This document shows positions 1 through 7,955 of a DNA stretch of 64,000 nucleotides, one piece after another. The notes under the pieces were generated by a model. It ran no database searches. It worked only from the letters and a program-made list of their open reading frames with translations, and was not told where the DNA came from. The stretch is from Ascoidea rubescens DSM 1968 (lineage: Eukaryota > Ascomycota > Saccharomycetes > Ascoideales > Ascoideaceae), in contig NW_017962933.1 in the NCBI RefSeq assembly GCF_001661345.1, positions 124,001 through 188,000 on the forward strand, read 5' to 3'. How positions within the stretch are numbered: position 1 is the stretch's first letter; each line of letters starts with the position of its first letter. A program made the position numbers and the translations under genes.

Positions 1-244
1 ATTAGCAATAACAATACAAGTCCAATAAAATATACACAAAAACTCAAATTCAAAACCTAAACATTACATACTAAAAATTTATCATTGATAATTCAAAAAT
101 TTAACAAAAAAATTAAAACAAAATAAAACTATTACTCGTAAATGAGAAAAAAAAAGAAAAAAAAAATGTTTTTGTCTTAAAGAAAAAAAAATTAACATTG
201 AAAATTCATCTAATTTACATGAAATATTTTATTTAAATACCTCT

Positions 245-3200
245 TTAATTGAGCTCATTTCTTAAATATTCTACTGCCTCATTATATGCTTTTTCCGTCT
301 CTGATACCAATGTCCAAAAATTACCATAAAACCTGAAAAAACTAGATAAAAGTCTTAACCTATTTGAAACATTTGAAGTAATCGAATATTTTTGTAAAAT
401 TTCACAAACTTTAGTTTTCACAACTATAGTGTGAATTTTTTCATATTTATTTTCATTCTCATTTTCCGTATTCTCATCTTTATCATCTTTATTATCATTG
501 TCATCTTTATTATCTTTACCATTTTCGTCATCTTCGTCATCTTTATTGTCTTTGTTATTTTTATCATCTTTACCATCTTTATTATCCAAACAGTTCTTTT
601 TAACAAAAAAATCTAATTTTACTCTATCTTCGCTTAAATTACTTTGATCTTTGCTCTTCTCAAATTTAATAAATTTTGATAAAACATAAATTGAAATATG
701 AATATCAAATGAATTGCAAACAGGTACTCCAAAAAATATTGGATATTGCAACCAAGCATCTGGATTTGGTGGAAGAGATGGAGCACATGCGGATGATAAA
801 GTATTCAATTTAGGAAATGCATTCAAATACCATGGTCTTTTTCTATTATTGGTATTTAATTTTGGTGATAATTCAATCGCAGGTTCTAAACTAGTTGGTC
901 CAACAATTGCTGGCAATATATCTTCCGATGTTTGGTCATCATCATAAATCCCTTGACCTAATTCAATTAGCTCAGTCACTTCAAATGCAGCTTCGATACA
1001 TTTTATATATGAACTGAGTTCCTTTTTTGTCAATTCTCTCGCTGCTTTATGTGAAACCTTAAGAATATCAAAACTTTTTAATCTATCCACAAAATTTAAT
1101 CTTTTGATTCCATCTCTGCTAGAGTTTTGAGGCGGTCTCATTATTAATAATTTATGACAAATCATTGAGTGGGCAAGAATTATTGTAGTCCAAATACTTG
1201 ACATTATTAATATAATTGTTGCTCTTATTACTAACAATTTTTTTTTCTCTAAAGAAATAAAATATAAATTTGGGCAAACTTTTTTAATTAATTGAATTCT
1301 TGAATCAATTAGCATTAAATTTGATGCAGTTAAATTATCCTGAGAAAGTTGATCCAAAGTATCTGATAAATTTTTAACTGCAATTATAACTAAATGGGAA
1401 TCTACTATACCCAATTTATCAATATCGACATCGTCATCAGTTAATACATAGTTTAATCTATTTTCAACATCTTTATAGCGTAAAAAAGAAGGAAGGCTTC
1501 CTGAATCAATAATTAAACTGCCGATGCTATCAGTCAAAGCCATTAGGTTTGTTTGATGCAAGTCATCACTCAAAGGAAATGGTAATTCATTGGGAAAATC
1601 CAAAACATTTCGATGATCAAGACTATAAGGATAACCGCTATTGGCTCTTAAAAATACATTTAATTTCCAAACACCCCAAAAGGTTCTAATCATATCCTCT
1701 CTATCACAGATATCTCTTGAAGAAGTAATAGATAAAATCTTATTAAAATCATTAGAAGTAAGTAAAGAGTAATATTTCAAAATACAGGTGTTGTTAATGA
1801 TTGAGGCAGCACGTTCAGAACCATCCATACTGGAAGTAACATAACTTTCAGGGACTAAAGAGCCTGATAAAATGGCCAATGCCTTTATGGAGCATTCTAT
1901 TGGTAATAAACTCCAATATTTTTCGGCTAGTCTATACCAATGTTTGGGAGATCTCAAATCATCTTTTATTACATTTAATGGACTGCTATATCTACAACTT
2001 GAGGCAAACATTGAGTGCAATAGAGAAGCCATTTCCTTGATAGATAATTGAGAAATAAACCTTGCTTTGGGAGGCAAAATTGGTCTAGCAGGATGTAAAT
2101 ATCTATAGTAAAGGTCTATTAATACACAAACAGTTTTCCAATCTGGCAAGTCAAATATTTGTAGTTCCTGTTCTGATATAGCATTCATTTCATAAATAGA
2201 TTTCAACTCTAATGGTTTTGAATATTTTTCGCTTGGTAATTTAATATTATTAATATCATTAGTGATATTAGTGTTATTAATGTTGTTGGTATTGATATTT
2301 CTAATTTTTTTCTGATTTTTGTTTGAGTATTTTTTCTTTTTTGTTTTCTGTATTAGCTCTGGATTTTTAGTAGCCATGGCAATCAATTTAGAAGTTGAGG
2401 GACTCACATGTTTATAGATTGCATTATCATTTGAGCTGTTCATTATTTGTTCAATGTTATTTTTTTTGGGGTCAGGGTCAGTTGAAGTTAAAGGATAGTT
2501 TGGTTTTAATTTTTTACCATTTAAATTATCAGGGGGTGAATTTGGAGTGATTGAAGAAGATCTCTTTGATGGTTTCAGCTCTAAGATTTTATTGTTGGAT
2601 TGGTTTTGGTTGAGAATAGAAATATCCGAGTTCATATCAATGTCATTATCGTCATCGTTATTGTCATCGTTACCTTCATCGTTATCGTCATCAGGTTTTT
2701 GATCAATGGTGTTTTCATTGTTATCAGTATCATTAATATTGCTAGTTGAGTCATTATTGTTATTATCAAGACTGAGATCAATGTTGGTATCAGCATCACT
2801 AATCTCTTCAATGTATTGAGAGTTGTCGTCGTAGGGATTTAGGTTTTTGTATTGATTTGAGTAAGAAAGAGACAGATCATTTCTGGAAGATTTATTTTCA
2901 ATTTTAGAAATTCTTTGATTATTCTTTGAAAAAGGGATTTTGTCTGAGTTTGTGTTTATGATATTACTGATGCTGTTGTTATTTAAAGTTGGGTATGTTT
3001 TGTCTAAAGAGGAGGAATCAGATCTTTGATTGTTTTTATAGTTATCATAGTAGTAAGCGTTTTGGTAGGAAAGATTTTCCAAAGAGTTGTATTGGTAAGG
3101 ATTTTGAGAAGGAAGAGGGATTTGTTGGTTTTGTAAGCGGGATGAGCAAGACGGGTTATCGGTATCTAAATTTTGAGCAAAAGCCGAAGAGAGAGGAGGA

Positions 3201-5053
3201 GGATGAGGATGAGGATGAGATGTGGGAGAGTCAATATTGTGATTTTTGTTAGGATTGTGATTATTGTTGTTGTTATAAATGTCAGACAAAGTGCTATTGT
3301 TGCTGTGGTCAGTGGTGGTAATGTTGGTATTAGCGCCGGTATTAGGAATTGAGTTGCTAACAGTGTTGTTATTATTTTCAATTTCAGCAATTCTTTGATT
3401 TTGAATTTGGTTTTGGTTTTGATCTTGAATTTGATTTTGAATTTGAATTTGGTTTTGATTTAAATTCAAAGTAGAAGTGGAATTTGAATGAGAGCGAAAT
3501 GATTTTGAAGGAGGATAATTAATTGGGGGTAATTGAACAGGAGAATTTTCGTAGTAAAAATTGGGATGGGAGGATAAAGAAGAAGGAGGAGGAGGGTGAT
3601 GAAGGTGAGGAAGAGGAGGACCGTGGTGGTGAAAAAAAGGATGCTGATGACCTCTTGGGCCACCAAGTTGAGGTGGTGGAGGTGGAGGTGGAGGAGGGCC
3701 AAAGTTATGACCAAAAGGAGGACCAAAAGAGCCAGGACCGAAAGGAGGCATGCTGTTGTAATAAGAATGGGAAGAATGAGATCTTGAACTTGATCTTGAT
3801 CTTGGCCTTGATCTTGATCTGGAGCGATGATGGTAAGGGTGGTGTGGATGAGGGTGATGTGGATGGGGATGAGGATAGGGAGGAGGTCTTGAGTTGTAAT
3901 GTTGTTGGAAGTGTTGCTGTTGCTGTTGCTGGAGTTGTTGGAATTGGTGCTGCTGGTCTTGATCTTGTTGCAGCAGCTGTTTGAATTGGGGTTTTATGAA
4001 ATTATAACCCGAGCTTGAGATGTTGGATATACTTGGAGGAAGCAGAGCATTGTCGGAGACTGGGATATTAATTGGGGATAGTAAAGTTGTTGAACGCATG
4101 TAAGGAGAAGTTTTATTTGACAAAGGGATATTGTATAGTGAGGAGGATTGGACAGAGGAGGTATTGTTGAGGTTGTTTAAAGAAGCCGAAAAGATGTTTT
4201 TGTTCAGGTTGGCGGTAGCGCTGTGGGCGTTTGTGTTTGAGTTGTCGATTGAGCTGGACAAGATGGAGGAGGATTGCTGGGAGTAGAGATCAAGGCCATT
4301 GTTTAGTATAACATTCGAGTTGTTAGGCGGCGGAGGAGGCTGCGAGGAAGTGTTGTTGGTGATTTTTGTGTTATCATTGTTGGAATTGGATGAAATCTGT
4401 AGATTTTTGTTGTTTGAAGAAATTTTGGATAGGTTGTTGATGATAGCCAAATTTAAGGAGTTTTTTTTCTTTCTCTTGCCACCTCTCTTGCCTTTTTCAA
4501 AGGTGCAATTTTTAGGATTGAATTTGCAATTTGAACAAGTTGGGCGCTTAATGGAGTCGTCAATTTTCTTGATGTCAGGAGAGAGAGATTGGATTAAAAT
4601 GTCGTAGCTGTCGCATTTGATTTTTTTATTTCGACAAGGAATACAGGCGTATTTGGATACATGTCTTTTTATGTTCTTTTTGTTGGCATTGCTGTTGTTA
4701 TCGCTGGTGTTTTTATTGCTACCGTTATTGTTGCTATTTTTGTCGGCGGCAGCTGGCGTAGGAGTGGGAGTGGGAGTAGGAGTGGGAGTGGGAGTGGGAG
4801 TGGGAGTGGGAGTGGGAGTGGGAGTAGAAGCAGCAGGAGCAGGAGCAGCTGTAGGGGTGGTGGTGTTGTCGGCAGTGGAGGTAGTGTTGTGTGGAGGCAA
4901 GGAACCAGCTAAAATGTCGCTGCTGTGGCCAGAGGAAATAGTGGTCATCGCGTCGGTAGCGCCATGGAGGACCGGGGAAGAAGCAGTTGGATGGGAGGGA
5001 GAAGAAGCAGCTTGGGCGCTGGCGTCGTTCTCGGTGTCGGCGGAGGAGTCCAT
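245..5053 (-). CDS. Large Zn2Cys6 zinc-cluster transcription factor (about 1602 aa)
   Basis: A likely DNA-binding transcriptional regulator of the fungal binuclear-cluster class. The Zn2Cys6 motif lies at about residues 133-185 (CIPCRNKKIKC, a long loop, then CSNC and NC), followed by a basic Lys/Arg/Gly linker. The loop between the third and fourth cysteines is unusually long, about 26 residues. Around residues 960-1200 is a region like the fungal-specific TF middle-homology domain (for example LIDLYYRYLHPARPILP and FWGVWKLNVFLR). The rest is very low in complexity: a Thr-Pro repeat at about residues 73-98, His/Pro and Arg/Ser runs, long Asn tracts, acidic Asp/Asn tracts and a Lys/Asp/Asn repeat near the C terminus. 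I chose the ATG at 5053; the frame stays open upstream, but that would overlap the divergent gene starting at 5195. The target pathway cannot be named. Resemblance to Rgt1-type regulators is possible but not supported by anything specific. Confidence 0.85.
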   Translation of the reverse strand: MDSSADTENDASAQAASSPSHPTASSPVLHGATDAMTTISSGHSSDILAGSLPPHNTTSTADNTTTPTAAPAPAASTPTPTPTPTPTPTPTPTPTPTPTPAAADKNSNNNGSNKNTSDNNSNANKKNIKRHVSKYACIPCRNKKIKCDSYDILIQSLSPDIKKIDDSIKRPTCSNCKFNPKNCTFEKGKRGGKRKKKNSLNLAIINNLSKISSNNKNLQISSNSNNDNTKITNNTSSQPPPPPNNSNVILNNGLDLYSQQSSSILSSSIDNSNTNAHSATANLNKNIFSASLNNLNNTSSVQSSSLYNIPLSNKTSPYMRSTTLLSPINIPVSDNALLPPSISNISSSGYNFIKPQFKQLLQQDQDQQHQFQQLQQQQQQHFQQHYNSRPPPYPHPHPHHPHPHHPYHHRSRSRSRPRSRSSSRSHSSHSYYNSMPPFGPGSFGPPFGHNFGPPPPPPPPPQLGGPRGHQHPFFHHHGPPLPHLHHPPPPSSLSSHPNFYYENSPVQLPPINYPPSKSFRSHSNSTSTLNLNQNQIQIQNQIQDQNQNQIQNQRIAEIENNNNTVSNSIPNTGANTNITTTDHSNNSTLSDIYNNNNNHNPNKNHNIDSPTSHPHPHPPPLSSAFAQNLDTDNPSCSSRLQNQQIPLPSQNPYQYNSLENLSYQNAYYYDNYKNNQRSDSSSLDKTYPTLNNNSISNIINTNSDKIPFSKNNQRISKIENKSSRNDLSLSYSNQYKNLNPYDDNSQYIEEISDADTNIDLSLDNNNNDSTSNINDTDNNENTIDQKPDDDNDEGNDDNNDDDNDIDMNSDISILNQNQSNNKILELKPSKRSSSITPNSPPDNLNGKKLKPNYPLTSTDPDPKKNNIEQIMNSSNDNAIYKHVSPSTSKLIAMATKNPELIQKTKKKKYSNKNQKKIRNINTNNINNTNITNDINNIKLPSEKYSKPLELKSIYEMNAISEQELQIFDLPDWKTVCVLIDLYYRYLHPARPILPPKARFISQLSIKEMASLLHSMFASSCRYSSPLNVIKDDLRSPKHWYRLAEKYWSLLPIECSIKALAILSGSLVPESYVTSSMDGSERAASIINNTCILKYYSLLTSNDFNKILSITSSRDICDREDMIRTFWGVWKLNVFLRANSGYPYSLDHRNVLDFPNELPFPLSDDLHQTNLMALTDSIGSLIIDSGSLPSFLRYKDVENRLNYVLTDDDVDIDKLGIVDSHLVIIAVKNLSDTLDQLSQDNLTASNLMLIDSRIQLIKKVCPNLYFISLEKKKLLVIRATIILIMSSIWTTIILAHSMICHKLLIMRPPQNSSRDGIKRLNFVDRLKSFDILKVSHKAARELTKKELSSYIKCIEAAFEVTELIELGQGIYDDDQTSEDILPAIVGPTSLEPAIELSPKLNTNNRKRPWYLNAFPKLNTLSSACAPSLPPNPDAWLQYPIFFGVPVCNSFDIHISIYVLSKFIKFEKSKDQSNLSEDRVKLDFFVKKNCLDNKDGKDDKNNKDNKDDEDDENGKDNKDDNDNKDDKDENTENENENKYEKIHTIVVKTKVCEILQKYSITSNVSNRLRLLSSFFRFYGNFWTLVSETEKAYNEAVEYLRNELN
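4757..4836. repeat. GGAGTG hexanucleotide microsatellite encoding Thr-Pro
   Basis: About 13 copies of a GGAGTG hexamer (with GGAGTA variants) on the plus strand. Read on the minus strand it gives the Thr-Pro run near the N terminus of the zinc-cluster regulator. Length polymorphism between strains is likely. The plus-strand Gly/Val and Gly/Ser reading frames here are by-products of the repeat. Confidence 0.9.
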
Positions 5054-5194
5054 GGTGCTGGCAAGGAGGCAGAGGCGGCAGAGGCAGCAGAAGAAGAGCA
5101 GCGCGGGACCACGGCGGTGGGCGTGCCGGGTAGCCCTTCGTCCGCTATATAATCCTGTGTCGGCGGCGCTGCTGGCGCTGCTGCTTATGCCTCC
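5054..5194. promoter_or_regulatory. Short divergent promoter of zinc-cluster TF and RBR ligase
   Basis: Only 141 bp separate the two ATGs. The segment is GC-rich with GCTGCTGGC-type repeats. A TATA-like TATATAA lies near 5145, about 50 bp upstream of the plus-strand ATG. Both transcripts must start inside this interval or within the coding ends, so their regulation is probably linked (inference). Confidence 0.5.
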
Positions 5195-7522
5195 ATGGCT
5201 GCTTCTTACAACGACGACGACGACAGCATTTACCTCCAGGAATCTGACGAGGAGCCCTTTGAGTACGACGACGACGACGACGACGATGACGCTGGTGAGA
5301 GCGAGTTCCTCAGGCACGACTCTGTTGGCGACTGTGATCCTGGTTCTGCTGCCAATCCCACCCCATCTCCAGCTGCCACTGGTCCTTCAAAGAGTCTAAG
5401 CGCCTATCCTGCCAACAATCCAATTGATCCAATCGACTTCCAGGTCGACATCTTGATCAAGGCCAACCAGGACACAGACTCCTCTCTCAACTACATCGAC
5501 CATACTGGCTACAAATCCTTCACTCTAAACTCCTTCATCTACACTGTTCTCTTCAACGCAATCGACGACATCAAAAGCATACTCAACATCCCCTTCAACC
5601 AGGCCCTACTCTTGCTAGTCTATTTCAATTGGAACACAGACTCTCTCCTAGATAATTACTACAATCTTGACATCATCAAAAACAGATCCTTCATCTTAAA
5701 TCTCAGGCTAAACTTTACTTCACTTCACAACAACAAAATATCACTCCTAAAAGATTCAAAATTCTGCTCCATTTGCTGCAATTATCAATCGAAATTCTAC
5801 TTTTTACCATGTAACCACAACTACTTTTGCATAAATTGTCTCAGAAAATACATCAAAAATAAAATCCTAGACAACCTATTCATAATAAACTGCCCTGAAC
5901 TAAACTGCCCCTACTTATTTAAACTATCTGATCTTAATAACCTATTTCTCATGTACAATCTCACTGACATCAACCTACATACCGATGATAACGACTTTAT
6001 CAACAAAAACTCATTCAAAAAATTGCACAACAACACAGATTCCGATATCGATAACGACGACAACAACAGAAAACTTTTGTCCACAAAGTATGACCCTCTC
6101 GATGATAAACTCGAATACAAATACTACTTCAAACTACTCAAAAAACAAAGAAACAAAGCTCAAAAGCAAAGAAACCAAGTTGGCAGAGTTTTCATATCTG
6201 ACGACGAAGACGAAGACGAAGACGAAGATGACGATGACGACGACGACGACGATGACGACGATGGCAATGATGATCACAAAAATGACGACGATGACGACAA
6301 CGATATTAACAATAAAAGAAAAAAAAAAATAAAACACAAAAAATTCCCAATAGAATCAATAAACTACTGTCTACACAACCCTTCAAAAATTAAAGACCCT
6401 AATGACGACTTCAAATATATCCAAAAATTCAACTCCTACTTTACTTCGTCAAACTCCACTGATCATTTGAATCTAGTCACCCTACTATATCTACAAAAAA
6501 TAGCTAAATCTTACATCCAACTTAAAAAGGACTACTCCTACTGTCCAGCCCCAGACTGCAATTCTGTCATCCAAAACATAAACCCAAATCTCACTCACGA
6601 TCACTCCCTATTCTCCTTCTCTTCTGCTTTACTCAGCTCAATTGACTCAAAAACTATCCAAAACTTAAACATAGACCTTCCCATCTTCACCTGCTACAAC
6701 AACCACAACTACTGTTTCAATTGCCGTCTAGAATCTCACTTTCCTTGCCCTTGCTACATATCAAAACTATGGGTAAACAAATGCAAAGACGACTCTGAAA
6801 CTGCAAACTGGATCAATGTCAACACAAAAGAGTGCCCCAAATGTATCTCCTCCATAGAAAAAAATGGCGGCTGTAATCACATGACTTGCTACAAATGCTT
6901 CCACCAATTCTGTTGGATATGTCTAGGCCCCTGGGCTTCCCATGGAAGCTCCTACTACCAATGCAACCGTTACAATGAAGATGATTCGAAAGGTGCAAGA
7001 GACAAGAAAGAAATTTCAAAAAAATTATTGAAAAAATATATCCACTTTTTTGACCGTTTTCAAACTCATGAAATTTCCATAAAACAAGATTTCAAAATCT
7101 TTAAAACAATGGAAAAAACTATAAACAACTTGCAAATTAAAACTGGCAATTCCTACATCGATTTCGACTTTCTAAAGGATTCAATCCAAATTTTAATTCA
7201 AGCAAGAAATGTCCTAAAATGGTCCTATTGTTTATCTTATTACCTAACCCCAGAATCAAATGGCTTTTTAATTTACGAACAAAATCAATCCGTTTTCATG
7301 AACTCAATTGAAGACTTGAGCAAGCTATTTGAAATTAAAGAGTATAAACAAATTTTAAAACGAAAATCAAACTTTATCGAAAACACCCGTTTTGTATCTG
7401 ATCGTCAAAAGAAATTAATCGAAGTCGTTCAAGATGGTTTAAAAACAAACTTTTTATCTTTCAAAGATATCAATACACCTTCAGGTGATTCATCAAATAC
7501 AAAAACTAAAACTAAAGCTTAA
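5195..7522 (+). CDS. HEL1: RBR (RING-IBR-RING) E3 ubiquitin ligase, Ariadne/HEL1 type
   Basis: Predicted E3 ubiquitin ligase that receives ubiquitin on a cysteine before passing it to substrate. RING1 is at about residues 189-219 (CSIC...CNH..FC..C), the IBR at about 447-520 (CPAPDC, CFNC), and Rcat/RING2 at about 547-590 (CPKCISSIEKNGGCNHMTC, then FCWICLGPW). In Ariadne proteins the catalytic cysteine sits in GGCNHM, here Cys560. The Ariadne signature YQCNRYNEDD follows, and then an alpha-helical Ariadne-like C-terminal region. Yeast HEL1 is about 550 residues; this protein has 775 because of an Asp-rich N terminus and a long acidic insert (about 335-369) between RING1 and IBR. The start is the first ATG after the TATA. 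There is no in-frame CTG in 775 codons. ITT1 is the alternative family member, but the Ariadne tail favours HEL1. Confidence 0.88.
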   Translation: MAASYNDDDDSIYLQESDEEPFEYDDDDDDDDAGESEFLRHDSVGDCDPGSAANPTPSPAATGPSKSLSAYPANNPIDPIDFQVDILIKANQDTDSSLNYIDHTGYKSFTLNSFIYTVLFNAIDDIKSILNIPFNQALLLLVYFNWNTDSLLDNYYNLDIIKNRSFILNLRLNFTSLHNNKISLLKDSKFCSICCNYQSKFYFLPCNHNYFCINCLRKYIKNKILDNLFIINCPELNCPYLFKLSDLNNLFLMYNLTDINLHTDDNDFINKNSFKKLHNNTDSDIDNDDNNRKLLSTKYDPLDDKLEYKYYFKLLKKQRNKAQKQRNQVGRVFISDDEDEDEDEDDDDDDDDDDDDGNDDHKNDDDDDNDINNKRKKKIKHKKFPIESINYCLHNPSKIKDPNDDFKYIQKFNSYFTSSNSTDHLNLVTLLYLQKIAKSYIQLKKDYSYCPAPDCNSVIQNINPNLTHDHSLFSFSSALLSSIDSKTIQNLNIDLPIFTCYNNHNYCFNCRLESHFPCPCYISKLWVNKCKDDSETANWINVNTKECPKCISSIEKNGGCNHMTCYKCFHQFCWICLGPWASHGSSYYQCNRYNEDDSKGARDKKEISKKLLKKYIHFFDRFQTHEISIKQDFKIFKTMEKTINNLQIKTGNSYIDFDFLKDSIQILIQARNVLKWSYCLSYYLTPESNGFLIYEQNQSVFMNSIEDLSKLFEIKEYKQILKRKSNFIENTRFVSDRQKKLIEVVQDGLKTNFLSFKDINTPSGDSSNTKTKTKA

Positions 7523-7955
7523 CCAGAAATTTTATCATTTCCATAAAAAACTAAAATCCTTCAACCTAGTTTTCACCATTACTGTTTTCCTAAAAAAACA
7601 ATACATGACTATACAAGAAGATATCAAATGTAATCAAAAACAATACGTAACATTTAAGAAATATAACTAAAGAAATATAATATTAAAGAGATTAATTACT
7701 TCAAATAGTTAAAAAAAAGTCAAAAAAAAAAGTCAAAAAGGATAATAAGATAAGATAAGATAAGGTAAGATAAGATAAGGTAAGATAAGATAAGGTAAAA
7801 TAAGTTAATATAAAATAAAATAAAATAAAATAAAATAAAATTAGAGTAGTATAAAATAAAGTAAAAAAATTCAATAAATCAAATGTATATATAGAAAAAA
7901 AGAATCAGTCAAGAATAAAAAAAAGACCGTTTTCTTAATTTTAAGAATATACCAT
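7523..7955. other. Convergent intergenic region between RBR ligase and hAT-derived gene
   Basis: It holds the two 3' ends. AT-rich, with the pentanucleotide array described separately and A/T-rich stretches suitable for polyadenylation. I see no gene here. Confidence 0.6.
7741..7840. repeat. Pentanucleotide array (GATAA/GGTAA then TAAAA)
   Basis: Period-5 tandem array: about 12 GATAA or GGTAA units grading into TAAAA units. It lies between convergent 3' ends. The repeated GATAA would count as GATA-factor sites, but the position after two genes argues for simple-sequence origin. Confidence 0.85.

Noticed and set aside
4617-5399. Plus-strand 260-codon frame opposite the zinc-cluster regulator
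   Set aside because: It is a by-product of the GGAGTG repeat and GC-rich promoter; the minus-strand product has a real Zn2Cys6 domain.
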